DNA of 23,883 bases, taken from contig NZSI01000028.1 of the NCBI GenBank assembly GCA_002696685.1, forward strand, positions 25,276 through 49,158. The letters are read 5' to 3'. The notes under the pieces were generated by a model that saw nothing but the letters and a program-made list of their open reading frames with translations, made no database searches and was not told the DNA's origin. Of this stretch, positions 1 to 7,869 are shown one piece after another (the stretch's first letter is position 1; every line of letters begins with the position of its first letter). Origin of the DNA: Chloroflexota bacterium. Lineage in GTDB: Bacteria; Chloroflexota; Dehalococcoidia; SAR202; UBA826. The position numbers and the translations under genes are program-made.

Positions 1-843
1 GATCATGTGGTGGTGCCAAGACATATCGCCTCTATCTATCCCTACAACGAGGATGGTAGTTTCGCCGGGCAGGATACTGGAGAGTGCCTTGAGCAGTTAA
101 CCACCCTGATGGCTGTAGCAGCGATTACTAAGAACCTCAGATTACTTACTTCCGTTATGGTGCTCCCGCACCGTAACCCAGTCCTAACAGCAAAAATGTT
201 AGCTACCATTGACGTACTTTCAAAGGGCCGGTTGAATGTCGGATGCGGTGTTGGTTGGATGAGGGAAGAATTTGAAGCCCTCGCTGCACCATCTTTCGAT
301 GAAAGGGGTGCAGTTGGAAGTGAATATATCAAGGTTTTCAAGGAGCTGTGGTCGGAAGACAATCCAATATTTGAAGGAAAGTATGCTAACTTTTCCAATC
401 TAAGCTTCCTCCCTAAGCCCGTACAGAAACCCCATCCACCGATCTGGGTAGGCGGAGAGAGCAGCCCAGCATTACGTAGAGCAGCAACTCTAGGGGATTG
501 CTGGTATCCGATAGGAACGAATCCCAAATTTCCTCTGGACTCAGCCGCACTGCTCCGAGAAAGAATAAACCGGCTACAAGATTATGCTGAATCCTACAAT
601 CGAGATCCTGCGACCATAGATTTGGCATACAGTGCAAATTGGTTTGACATGGCCAGTGATGGTTCCAGTAACAGGGCTCGCTGGTTTGAGGGTGAGTCAG
701 ATCAGATTCAGGAAGACATAATCCAACTCAAAGAGTTAGGAGTTAATCATCTAATTCTTAGTTTCCCCGGCGAATCCACTTCAGAAATAACGGAAAGTAT
801 GTCGAAATTCATATCAGAAGTAGCAAAAAATATTCCAAAATAG
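1..843 (+). CDS. Luciferase-like monooxygenase (LLM class, FMN or F420 dependent), 5' truncated
   Basis: The reading frame is open from base 1 to the TAG at 841-843, so the gene begins left of the window. The first visible residues are DHVVVP, the motif that usually follows the first beta strand of luciferase-like TIM-barrel oxidoreductases, so only a few dozen residues should be missing. Other family signs are VMVLPHRNPVLTAKMLAT, the GRLNVGCGVGWMREEF segment and the late IWVGGESSPALRRAA loop. Such enzymes use FMNH2 or F420H2 to oxygenate or hydride-transfer small organic substrates; the cofactor cannot be decided from sequence alone. The general resemblance is to the F420-dependent subgroup. 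An NHL-repeat gene follows 47 bases downstream on the same strand, so the two may be co-transcribed. Internal GTG codons at 7 and 10 are not likely starts, because homology continues before them. Confidence 0.88.
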   Translation, partial: DHVVVPRHIASIYPYNEDGSFAGQDTGECLEQLTTLMAVAAITKNLRLLTSVMVLPHRNPVLTAKMLATIDVLSKGRLNVGCGVGWMREEFEALAAPSFDERGAVGSEYIKVFKELWSEDNPIFEGKYANFSNLSFLPKPVQKPHPPIWVGGESSPALRRAATLGDCWYPIGTNPKFPLDSAALLRERINRLQDYAESYNRDPATIDLAYSANWFDMASDGSSNRARWFEGESDQIQEDIIQLKELGVNHLILSFPGESTSEITESMSKFISEVAKNIPK

Positions 844-890
844 ATTTGATGAAGTTATAGAGCTACATCAACGTTTTAGTCTGAGGAATT

Positions 891-1898
891 ATGAGCCATA
901 TCAAATACTTAAAAACCTTAGGATTTAATTCTAATCAGCCCATTGGAAGGGGCTTCAACTACCCATACGATATCGACTTCAGTTCTGATGGAAGAATTTT
1001 CCTGATAAACCGAATGGGTGGGCTAAACAGCCGTGGAGTGAGAATCCAGATATTTACATATGAAGAAGAATGGTTGGAGGAGTTTGGGACGGGACCTGGG
1101 TCCGAAAACGACAACTTTGTTACTCCCGTTTGCCTCTCGTTTGACAGTCAGGACCGCGTGTTTATTACTGATGAATATCTAAATGAAATCAAGATATTTG
1201 ATAACAAAGGTACATTTCTAGAAAGATGGGGACACAACAATTCTCCCCGTTCTTTTAAAGGTCCAGCTGGCATTGGTCACGGTAGTGATGACTCTGTGTT
1301 TGTTGTAGAACAATACAAAGGTTGTGTCACCAAACTTGGTCCGGATGGTGAATTTATATCAACGTGGGGTAGAGAAGGGGAAAACCCAGGCGAATTCAAT
1401 CTACCCTGGGGGCTGACATTAGACCAAGAGGACAATGTTTATATAGCAGATTGGAGAAACGATCGAATTCAAAAATTTTCATGTGATGGTGACTTCATCG
1501 ATTCCTTCGGGGTTTCTGGGACAAAACCCGGTGAATTGCACCGACCCAGTTCAGTGGCAGTTGATAGTAAAGGCCTGATCTATGTCGCAGACTGGGGAAA
1601 TGAAAGAGTGCAAGTTTTGACTCCAGATGGAGATTTTCATCAGTTACTCCAGGGGGAAGCAACCCTGTCCACATGGGCAGAGGAGTGGCTCGAAGTAAAT
1701 CCGGATGAATATGACCTACGAAAAGAATCCGACTTACTTGTGCAGAACCTCCCTAAACACCTTCAAACCCCATATCACACTGCTTCTCAAACTGAACCAA
1801 TTTTCTGGGGCCCTGTATCGGTCAAAATTGATTCAGATGACAAACTCTATGTTACTGAACATAGCAGGCACAGAATACAAGTCTACGAGCAGTCATAG
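891..1898 (+). CDS. NHL-repeat beta-propeller protein
   Basis: The 335-residue protein has several NHL-type blades. The clearest lie at about residues 125-230 and repeat a pattern of GEF or GEL, a hydrophobic P-W/S-G/S-L/V segment, D-x-x-x-x-(I/V)Y(I/V)AD and a closing RIQKF or RVQVL strand. Earlier and later weaker copies (around residues 24-45, 80-110 and 310-335) would complete a propeller of about six blades. No signal peptide is visible, so it is probably cytoplasmic. NHL propellers act as binding scaffolds or, as in peptidylglycine amidating lyase, as lyases; no catalytic function can be assigned here. The ATG at 891 has GAGG five bases upstream. It sits between a luciferase-like monooxygenase and a DUF1800 gene on the same strand. 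A run of ten A residues lies just after its stop. Confidence 0.85.
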   Translation: MSHIKYLKTLGFNSNQPIGRGFNYPYDIDFSSDGRIFLINRMGGLNSRGVRIQIFTYEEEWLEEFGTGPGSENDNFVTPVCLSFDSQDRVFITDEYLNEIKIFDNKGTFLERWGHNNSPRSFKGPAGIGHGSDDSVFVVEQYKGCVTKLGPDGEFISTWGREGENPGEFNLPWGLTLDQEDNVYIADWRNDRIQKFSCDGDFIDSFGVSGTKPGELHRPSSVAVDSKGLIYVADWGNERVQVLTPDGDFHQLLQGEATLSTWAEEWLEVNPDEYDLRKESDLLVQNLPKHLQTPYHTASQTEPIFWGPVSVKIDSDDKLYVTEHSRHRIQVYEQS

Positions 1899-1941
1899 AT
1901 TTGCAAAAAAAAAAGAAGATTCCTAGGAGTTTTCTTTAGAA

Positions 1942-3390
1942 ATGGAGCGGCAGATGGAACAAAACCATAGAGAACTAATAGCCCATCTTGCGAGAAGAGC
2001 AGGATTTGGAGCAACTTCATCCGAATTAGATTTTTACTCGGCAATGTCGTACGAGGATGCAGTGGAAGAATTCCTTGACGACCGAGCAGAAAATTCAATA
2101 CCTGATGACCTCATATTCAGACGCCACGTAGACCTTCACACTATGCAGGGGCATAATGCCGCCTACTGGGCCTATCGACTGATATCTACAGATATTCCAC
2201 TAAAAGAAAAGATCGCCCTATTTTGGCACGGAATCTTCGCAACTGCCGAACTAAAGTTAAATAACTTGGGTTCATTGAACAACCAGGTTGAAATGTTCAG
2301 TAGATGTGGATTAGGAAAATTCGATGATTTACTTGAAGAACTCTCCATGGACCCAGCTATGCTGGTCTGGTTGGATAATCACGACAACCACAAAGACTCT
2401 ATAAATGAAAATTATGGGAGAGAAATTTTAGAATTATTTTCAATGGGTGTGGGGAACTATACAGAAGACGATATCAAGGAGTGCGCGAGAGCATTCACCG
2501 GTTGGACTGTCAAGAATGGTGAATACATGTCTACAATGGGATTCAAGGATTCAATTTGGCCCTATGGAAGAATTCAATGGCATTATGAATTTCGTGAAGC
2601 AGACCACGACGACGGTGCCAAAACATTTCTGGGCGAACAGGGACATTTTGATGGGCGAGACATTATAGAAATCATAGCCCGGCAAGAGGCAACAGCCCGA
2701 TTTATAGCTAGACACATTTACAATTACTTTGTTGCTGACGAAGTACCGGTACCTCAGTGGTCTGAAACAATCCCCAGAGACCCAGAAGCGATAGATTTCA
2801 TTTCGAATTCATACCACAGACATAACCATTCCATAGAGAAAGTTCTTCGGGATGTATTCAACTCCCAATTTTTTAAGGACTCAGCATTCATGAGAGTAAA
2901 GAGCCCGGTGGAACTCGTTATAGGTACATTACGAAAGACTGGAGAATATCAGACACCAGTTGGTGGGGAAACCGGTATTTTTACAATCATGGAAGAATCC
3001 GGATTCATGGGCCAGAAACTACTAGATCCACCATCGGTTGAGGGCTGGCATACAGGTGAAGAATGGATTTCCAGTGGCAGCCTGGTGGAAAGAGTCAATT
3101 TTGTGACTAGTCATCTGGGGGACTCTAGCCAACCTGGAGTAAAAGAAATGATCGTAAAACTGAACTCCAAAACAGGGAAAAGTGTTGATCCCGACTCCTT
3201 TGTTGACGCTTGCATTGACACTCTCGGTCTTGACAAAATCGGGGAAGATACGAGGCTTGAACTTGTCAACGTGGCAAGTAAAGCTATAAAGAATGTTAAT
3301 GGGGAAGAAAAGGTAGATAATATTCCCCAGGAGGCGATCCTCCAGATGTTTAAATTGATTGGTTCCTGCAGAGAATACCAACTCTGTTAA
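1942..3390 (+). CDS. DUF1800 family protein
   Basis: The 482-residue product matches the DUF1800 family along its length. It has an N-terminal HLARRAGFGAT segment, a central LFWHGIFAT motif, NENYGREILELFSMGVG followed by Y-x-E-x-D-I-K-E-x-A-R-A-F-T-GW, a long spacer with DHDDGAKTFLG, and the C-terminal PPSVEGWHTGEEWI block ending in EYQL. The family is of unknown biochemical function. Its genes are usually paired with a secreted DUF1501 (sulfatase-like) partner. No such partner is present here: the next feature downstream is a tRNA. No signal peptide is visible. The start at 1942 is the first ATG; the ATG at 1954, with GGAG six bases upstream, is a credible alternative that removes four residues. 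Co-directional with the NHL gene 43 bases upstream. Confidence 0.9.
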   Translation: MERQMEQNHRELIAHLARRAGFGATSSELDFYSAMSYEDAVEEFLDDRAENSIPDDLIFRRHVDLHTMQGHNAAYWAYRLISTDIPLKEKIALFWHGIFATAELKLNNLGSLNNQVEMFSRCGLGKFDDLLEELSMDPAMLVWLDNHDNHKDSINENYGREILELFSMGVGNYTEDDIKECARAFTGWTVKNGEYMSTMGFKDSIWPYGRIQWHYEFREADHDDGAKTFLGEQGHFDGRDIIEIIARQEATARFIARHIYNYFVADEVPVPQWSETIPRDPEAIDFISNSYHRHNHSIEKVLRDVFNSQFFKDSAFMRVKSPVELVIGTLRKTGEYQTPVGGETGIFTIMEESGFMGQKLLDPPSVEGWHTGEEWISSGSLVERVNFVTSHLGDSSQPGVKEMIVKLNSKTGKSVDPDSFVDACIDTLGLDKIGEDTRLELVNVASKAIKNVNGEEKVDNIPQEAILQMFKLIGSCREYQLC

Positions 3391-3442
3391 GAATGAATAT
3401 ACGTCACATTCAGGGTATGGAAATATATACAGAAACCGCAGG

Positions 3443-3471
3443 TTGAAAATGGATGTAATAGAAAATATGTG
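3443..3471 (+). promoter_or_regulatory. Possible sigma-70-type promoter for tRNA-Ile
   Basis: TTGAAA at 3443-3448 matches five of six bases of the -35 consensus and is followed after 17 bases by TATGTG at 3466-3471, a weak -10. The placement would start transcription about 40 bases before the tRNA. Only the -35 is convincing, and the tRNA could instead be read through from the DUF1800 gene. Confidence 0.22.
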
Positions 3472-3517
3472 TCCGGCGGTTGTACAATTGTTAGCCTGTA
3501 CCCAATTAGCCCTTCAT

Positions 3518-3594
3518 GGGCCTGTAGCTCAGCTGGTTAGAGCGCAGTCCTGATAAGACTGAGGTCCCTGGTTCGAGTCCAGGCAGGCCCACCA
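3518..3594 (+). tRNA. tRNA-Ile (anticodon GAT)
   Basis: The 77-base sequence folds as a full cloverleaf. The acceptor stem GGGCCTG/CAGGCCC is perfectly paired. The D arm is GCTC/GAGC, and the anticodon stem CAGTC/GACTG encloses the loop CTGATAA with anticodon GAT at loop positions 34-36. The T arm CCTGG/CCAGG holds the TTCGAGT loop. The discriminator base is A and CCA is encoded in the DNA (3592-3594). It is a lone tRNA, not placed in an rRNA operon within this window, although tRNA-Ile(GAT) is often found in rRNA spacers. No direct repeat of its 3' end is seen nearby, so there is no sign of use as an integration site. Confidence 0.98.
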
Positions 3595-3645
3595 GGGGTT
3601 CTTGCCAAGACAAACAAGCACATTTTGTCTGGGGAGCCCCATTTT
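3595..3645 (+). terminator. Hairpin terminator directly after tRNA-Ile
   Basis: Immediately after the CCA end, GGGGTTC (3595-3601) pairs with GAGCCCC (3634-3640, one G-T wobble). Inside it, CC plus AGACAAA (3608-3614) pairs with TTTGTCT (3624-3630) plus GG, with a small internal loop and a bulged A. The hairpin is followed by ATTTTA, a short T tract. The stem is strong and its position fits an intrinsic terminator or the 3' trailer of the tRNA precursor; the T tract is shorter than ideal. Confidence 0.6.
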
Positions 3646-3667
3646 ACTTAGTTACCCTATTGATAAT

Positions 3668-3701
3668 GTGTCTGACTCGCTTCCTAGCGGCTCACTGACA
3701 C
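3668..3701 (+). other. Interrupted hairpin in the leader of the CMD-like gene
   Basis: GTGTC (3668-3672) pairs with GACAC (3697-3701), TGA (3673-3675) with TCA (3692-3694), and CGCT (3678-3681) with AGCG (3686-3689) around a TCCT tetraloop. The structure lies about 30 bases before the ATG at 3732 and lacks a following T tract, so it looks more like a leader or operator element than a terminator. Its function is unknown. Confidence 0.35.
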
Positions 3702-3731
3702 CAGATAAATTTACCACTGCGAGGAAAACAC

Positions 3732-4286
3732 ATGGCACGAGTCCCTTACGTACAACGAGATGATCTAGCCATACAACACCAATCGATATACGACCAAATA
3801 GCTAAGACCCGAGGCAGCGTGTCCAACGTGTTCTCCGCCCTCCTAAATAATCCAGAAGCAACTGAGGTCGTAACTTCTGTTGGAGAATATATTAGGTACA
3901 AATCAAACCTCGACCCAATAATAAGAGAAACCGCCATTCTAACCACTGCAAAAGAGTTAAATAACGGTTACGAATGGGCGCAACACGAGCCTGTAGCCAG
4001 AAAGGCCGGAGTGAGAGACGAGGTGATCGATTCAATATTATCCGGCAAGGGGCCTATGGGACTACCGGCCAAGGAAGGTATTTTTATCCAGTCTGCCAAA
4101 GAACTGGTAAAAACGGGAACCGTGACTTCACGCACATATCAGGCACTGGATCATCTGCTTGGCACCCAATTAACAATAGATTTTGTAGTTACGGTCGGAT
4201 ATTACACAATGCTTTCGCGGCTTATCCATTCGTTGGATGTGGGTTTCGACGAAAATCTCGAACTCAACGATAAATTTGAACGCTGA
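3732..4286 (+). CDS. Carboxymuconolactone decarboxylase (CMD/AhpD-like) family protein
   Basis: The 184-residue all-helical protein resembles CMD-like proteins. The core segment at about residues 64-94 reads IRETAILTTAKELN, then YEWAQHEP, then ARKAGV; the E-x(5)-W-x-x-H arrangement (E75, E81, W82, H85) is typical. The Cys-x-x-Cys pair of true AhpD peroxidase-type members is absent, so thiol-peroxidase activity is unlikely. Decarboxylation of, or other chemistry on, a ring-cleavage lactone is possible but not demonstrable. GAGG at 3721-3724 is seven bases before the ATG. The enolase-superfamily gene at 4326 starts 39 bases after the stop on the same strand. Such a pair suggests a shared pathway for carboxylic acid or lactone substrates. 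The exact reaction remains unassigned. Confidence 0.8.
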   Translation: MARVPYVQRDDLAIQHQSIYDQIAKTRGSVSNVFSALLNNPEATEVVTSVGEYIRYKSNLDPIIRETAILTTAKELNNGYEWAQHEPVARKAGVRDEVIDSILSGKGPMGLPAKEGIFIQSAKELVKTGTVTSRTYQALDHLLGTQLTIDFVVTVGYYTMLSRLIHSLDVGFDENLELNDKFER

Positions 4287-4325
4287 AACAATTTTAGTCA
4301 TCCTCCTAGTGTTACAAGAATCCTT

Positions 4326-5480
4326 ATGCCAAAAGACACATCATTTATGAAAATAACGTCAGTAGAAATATCTGTCTTCGAACTTCCAATGTACCCTACG
4401 ATCACTCAGGTTATACGTGTTGGAAATCCTGCTGATTTAAGGTGGCAGCAGGCCTTTCCCACTGGTGGGCTCGTCCCAGTACAAATTATGCAAGTCATAA
4501 CCGATGAGGGAATTAACGGAATTTGTACAGTGGGAGATTGGAGATATACAGAGCTTAACTGGAGACAGATAGCTCAACTAAGGGAGCTGGTGATAGGGGA
4601 AGATCCCCTAGAACGGGAACTACTGCTATCCAAACTTAGGGCAGTAAGTCGCTTCTTTGAACCCGGATGGTTCGGAGGTTTCGACAACTGCCTCTGGGAC
4701 ATAGAAGGCAAAGTCAAAAATTTACCGGTATCTGAATTACTAGGCGGGGCAAATGAGAAAATACAGGCTTATTACAACACCGCTGGAGCCACACCAGAAG
4801 AATTGATACGTGATGGGGAAGCCGGTATTGAGGCAGGATTCAAGGTACTAAAAGATCATCTTCCATTCGATGTCGATAAAAATATAGAAACGTTTGAAGA
4901 ATTCAGAAAAGTATTTGGTGATGATATTGGTTTAATGCACGACGCCGCGCTTGTGAATTACACATTTGAAGAGGCTGTACAGGTTGGAAAAAAATTGCAG
5001 GACCTCGGTTTTATATGGCTTGAAGAACCCCTGCCAGACCGGCACCACGAAGATTATATGAATTTATGTAAACAACTGGAAATACCAGTTGCCGGTGCAG
5101 AGACGCTTATGAATGACCCCGAAATCAGCGAACTATGGCTTAAGTCAGGTGCAATAGACATTCTTAGAGTGAATGGTAGACATGGTACGACCCCAATTTT
5201 GAATGCCTCCAAATTAGCTGACCAATTGAATACTACTGTAGAACCAAACGCCTACGGCCCATTGTTTGGAATTGTCCATGCCCACATAGACTGCGGCATT
5301 TCAAACATTGATTGGTTCGAAAACGCCCCACCGGCGCGAGGTGCTGAAATGGGAGAGGAGATAGGTCTACTAAACCCAATCAGGCCAGTTAGGGGATGGG
5401 TAACGCCACCCAAAGGTCCAGGATGGGGGACTGAATGGGACTGGAAAAGGTTTAAAAGTAAACGCGTTGCAACCATCTAG
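4326..5480 (+). CDS. Enolase-superfamily protein (mandelate racemase/muconate lactonizing enzyme fold) with atypical active site
   Basis: The 384-residue protein has the N-terminal capping domain and C-terminal barrel of the mandelate racemase/muconate lactonizing group. Three metal ligands are recognisable: D206 (MHDA), E233 (WLEEP) and E259 (AGAE). The final barrel glutamate is probably E332 (DWFEN). The usual K-x-K base motif instead reads K176-D-H178. In the seventh and sixth strands, the His-Asp dyad positions appear as N308 (VEPN) and N283 (RVNG). Aligned by eye, both normal general bases are therefore changed while the magnesium site is intact. The enzyme should still bind a carboxylate substrate as an enolate, but the reaction is probably not standard mandelate-racemase chemistry. 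The first ATG (4326) is used; the ATG at 4347 opens directly on the MKITSVE family start and is equally possible. No clear ribosome site distinguishes them. Confidence 0.88.
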   Translation: MPKDTSFMKITSVEISVFELPMYPTITQVIRVGNPADLRWQQAFPTGGLVPVQIMQVITDEGINGICTVGDWRYTELNWRQIAQLRELVIGEDPLERELLLSKLRAVSRFFEPGWFGGFDNCLWDIEGKVKNLPVSELLGGANEKIQAYYNTAGATPEELIRDGEAGIEAGFKVLKDHLPFDVDKNIETFEEFRKVFGDDIGLMHDAALVNYTFEEAVQVGKKLQDLGFIWLEEPLPDRHHEDYMNLCKQLEIPVAGAETLMNDPEISELWLKSGAIDILRVNGRHGTTPILNASKLADQLNTTVEPNAYGPLFGIVHAHIDCGISNIDWFENAPPARGAEMGEEIGLLNPIRPVRGWVTPPKGPGWGTEWDWKRFKSKRVATI

Positions 5481-5533
5481 CAGGCTTAAATAGTCCACAT
5501 CAGTCTGTGATAAATTATTTACATTCGCAGTCT

Positions 5534-6664
5534 CTATCCAACAAATCTAGAATCTATTTCCACTCCCAAACCAGGACTACTAGGTAGATCAATCCAACCA
5601 TCATGAACTTGGAGAGGATTCTCAAAAATTTCAAACTTATGCTTATAGCTCCCAATTGGAGGGTCATTTAGTAGTTCCAGATATGGGGCATGCTGCCATG
5701 ATGCCACCAGATGGAGATGAGCTATAACTCCTATGTCCCCTCCACCGTGATGAGGAACTATTTTCTTCCCGTATAATTCCGCTAACGTACCAATTTTTCT
5801 CAATTCGGTGACTCCATCCATTACCATGCTCTCCGGTTGCAAAACACCATAGACGTCTTCTTCGACCATCGTGTTAAATTCATGAATACCTCTATTATTT
5901 TCACCTCCCGCCACCGGTAGAGACAGAGAGTGATTAAGCTGAGCTAGTTCTTTAAACGAAAATCTCTGCAACGGCTCTTCCAGCCAGTAAACATTGAGAT
6001 CCTGTAAAAGTTTTCCGGTTTCGTACGCTCGCCGATAATCCCACACTACCCCTGGCTGCCATTTTCCAAAGGATTGAGCCTGGTTGGCATCAACCATTAT
6101 ATCCATCGAGTCTCCAACCGCCTCTCTGACAAGTTCCACAGTCCTGATATCTTCCTGAATCGTTTCATGATGCAGCCGAAGTTTGATTGCTTTCCATCCG
6201 TCGTCTGACAGAGATTGGGCCAATTCGGCCCGTTCCTCAGGATGAGATAGAAGGATCATGCTCGCGTATGGCATCATTCTATTTTTCGATCCGCCCCAAA
6301 GTTTGTAAAGTGGTTGCCCTGTAGTTTTACCAATGATGTCCCATATGGCTATATCAACTCCCGCTGTACCTCTGTAGGGAAGTGTTTGAACGTAATATCT
6401 TAGACGTTGTGAAATCTTTTCAATTTCAAATGGATCCTCTCCCTTAACAATTTCGAGAACTGAGGGAACCAGAGAAGCGTCCATTCCAGGACCTATCCCT
6501 ACTATGCCCTCACTTGTGTGCACTTCCGTAAACGATCCTCCACCTTTGTTGAAATGCATGAGGCCACCTTTATCCCAGGCAGGTTCAATGCTTCCGACAG
6601 TCTCCAACTTTTTAAGTGGAATAACTTTCACATCCGTTATAGTAATGATTTTCTTTGAGTCCAT
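5534..6664 (-). CDS. Enolase-superfamily protein, mandelate racemase group, probable acid-sugar dehydratase or racemase
   Basis: The 376-residue protein carries D192 (MVDANQ), E229 (WLEEP) and E255 (AGGEN) as metal ligands, and H305 or H306 (VPHHGGG) as the base at the end of the seventh strand. The acid partner of the His dyad appears as E278 (QPES) where Asp is usual. The second-strand motif is K161-L-R163, K-x-R in place of the common K-x-K. AGVDIAIWDI and a K-x-x-G-x-P-L-Y-x-L-W-G-G hinge complete the family pattern. GGAG six bases upstream of the ATG supports the start. It is convergent with the enolase at 4326-5480 (53-base gap, no clear terminator) and divergent from thiL. The substrate cannot be told; dehydration or epimerisation of a sugar acid is the most likely role. 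Confidence 0.9.
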   Translation of the reverse strand: MDSKKIITITDVKVIPLKKLETVGSIEPAWDKGGLMHFNKGGGSFTEVHTSEGIVGIGPGMDASLVPSVLEIVKGEDPFEIEKISQRLRYYVQTLPYRGTAGVDIAIWDIIGKTTGQPLYKLWGGSKNRMMPYASMILLSHPEERAELAQSLSDDGWKAIKLRLHHETIQEDIRTVELVREAVGDSMDIMVDANQAQSFGKWQPGVVWDYRRAYETGKLLQDLNVYWLEEPLQRFSFKELAQLNHSLSLPVAGGENNRGIHEFNTMVEEDVYGVLQPESMVMDGVTELRKIGTLAELYGKKIVPHHGGGDIGVIAHLHLVASWQHAPYLELLNDPPIGSYKHKFEIFENPLQVHDGWIDLPSSPGLGVEIDSRFVG

Positions 6665-6742
6665 TTAAATCTCCAGGAAAGTCTTATTCCATCTAACTTA
6701 CGGTAACACCAATACCGGAAAAAATACTCCCAGAAACTCCGT

Positions 6743-6751
6743 TGTTATACT
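6743..6751 (+). promoter_or_regulatory. Possible extended -10 promoter for the thiL run
   Basis: TGT directly followed by TATACT (6746-6751) forms an extended -10 element (TGn plus a five-of-six -10 hexamer) in the divergent gap between the minus-strand enolase and thiL. No -35 hexamer is visible 16-18 bases upstream, which is tolerated with an extended -10. The implied leader is about 80 bases; I see no TPP riboswitch motif in it. Confidence 0.33.
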
Positions 6752-6837
6752 AATTGTCACAAAGATTACTTCGTTCATTCACCGGTATGCATCTGCCACT
6801 AGTTAATGGAAGTATTAATTAAAAGGAACTTAATGCG

Positions 6838-7845
6838 GTGGTAACAGTTAGTTCCATAAGTGAATTCGAACTGATAAGAAGACTTCAACTTGTCCTCGAT
6901 AGTCATTCGGTTCAGGGAAATTCCTTGGACAATATACTATTGGGGATCGGCGATGATGCTACTGTTGCCAAAATGGACTCTAAGATTGAAGTAGCCACCA
7001 CAGACACTCTTGTAGAAGGGGTTCATTTCATCTCTGAATCTATCTCCATGAACGATTTAGGGTGGAAGTCGATAGCAGTTAACTTGAGCGATATTGCTGC
7101 AATGGGTTGCTCGCCCGTCTATTCACTTGTAACTCTCGGATTAAAACCCACCCAAACTGTGCAATCTCTTGAGGATCTATACGAAGGTATGGCTGAAATA
7201 TCTGAGTCTTACGGCGGAAAAGTTGTAGGAGGCGATATCGTCCGATCTGACACCTTTTTCATATCCGTTACTGTAGTGGGGGCTCCTTTGGATTCGTCAG
7301 TAATGAGAAGAGACACCGCCAGACCCGGGGACCTGGTGGCAGTAACTGGTCATTTGGGCTGCTCCGCCGCTGGACTGAGAGTCATAATGGAGCATTTATC
7401 TATAACTAAGCAGGCACAAGATCACTTCACCAAATCCCATCTTAGACCCCTACCTAGAATCGAGATAGGTCTTTCACTTGCAAGACAAGGGATAAAATGT
7501 GCGATGGACATAAGTGACGGGTTGCTAAACGATCTGTCGAAGATTTGCGCGGCGAGCAATGTTTCAGCAACGGTGTCCGTAAACGATCTCCCAATCCACG
7601 AAAACCTACAAAGTTGTTTCCCCAATATTTGGGATCAGCTAGCCGTCGGTGGAGGGGAAGATTACGAACTACTTTTTACCATACCGGGAAATCTGAAAGA
7701 TAAAATATCACAGAAGCCGGACGTTGGATTCAAAATAATAGGGAAAATCACCGAAGGAAGTGAAGGCGTCACGGTTATAGGCCCAACAGGAGAGTCCATG
7801 GACTACTCAACAGGTGGTTGGGATCACTTTAAAGAACATGCCTAA
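6838..7845 (+). CDS. thiL: Thiamine-monophosphate kinase
   Basis: This enzyme phosphorylates thiamine monophosphate with ATP to give thiamine diphosphate, the last step of cofactor synthesis, in the cytoplasm. The 335-residue protein shows the family signature: GIGDDA at residues 36-41, TTDTLVEGVHF at 54-64, LSDIAAMG, GGDIVRSD, then DISDGLLNDL and GGEDYELLF in the C-terminal half. The length is normal. The start is a GTG; AGGA lies ten bases upstream, and the ATG at 6833 is out of frame. It heads a run of four co-directional genes (unknown 97-residue protein, acyl-CoA ligase, pncB). A thiamine-diphosphate-dependent E1 subunit is encoded later in the window, but nothing shows that they are linked. 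No other thiamine biosynthesis gene is present. Confidence 0.96.
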   Translation: MVTVSSISEFELIRRLQLVLDSHSVQGNSLDNILLGIGDDATVAKMDSKIEVATTDTLVEGVHFISESISMNDLGWKSIAVNLSDIAAMGCSPVYSLVTLGLKPTQTVQSLEDLYEGMAEISESYGGKVVGGDIVRSDTFFISVTVVGAPLDSSVMRRDTARPGDLVAVTGHLGCSAAGLRVIMEHLSITKQAQDHFTKSHLRPLPRIEIGLSLARQGIKCAMDISDGLLNDLSKICAASNVSATVSVNDLPIHENLQSCFPNIWDQLAVGGGEDYELLFTIPGNLKDKISQKPDVGFKIIGKITEGSEGVTVIGPTGESMDYSTGGWDHFKEHA

Positions 7846-7850
7846 TCATA

Positions 7851-7868
7851 TAAAGCAGTTAAAGCAGT
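7851..7868 (+). repeat. Perfect tandem duplication of 9 bases before a start codon
   Basis: TAAAGCAGT occurs twice head to tail (7851-7859 and 7860-7868), ending one base before the ATG at 7870. It starts six bases after the thiL stop. It leaves the downstream gene with only a poor ribosome site, so it may influence translation, or may simply be a slippage product. Confidence 0.8.
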
Positions 7869-7869
7869 C

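Noticed and set aside
1905..1914. Run of ten A bases as a programmed frameshift site
   Set aside because: It lies after the NHL stop codon and before the DUF1800 start, so no coding frame crosses it.
3359..3553. Short plus-strand frame ending in GPVAQLVRAQS
   Set aside because: This peptide is the usual false translation of a tRNA 5' half; the frame overlaps the DUF1800 end and the tRNA-Ile.
6752..6837. TPP riboswitch before thiL
   Set aside because: The conserved CTGAGA and the second-helix core of the THI element are not present in this leader.
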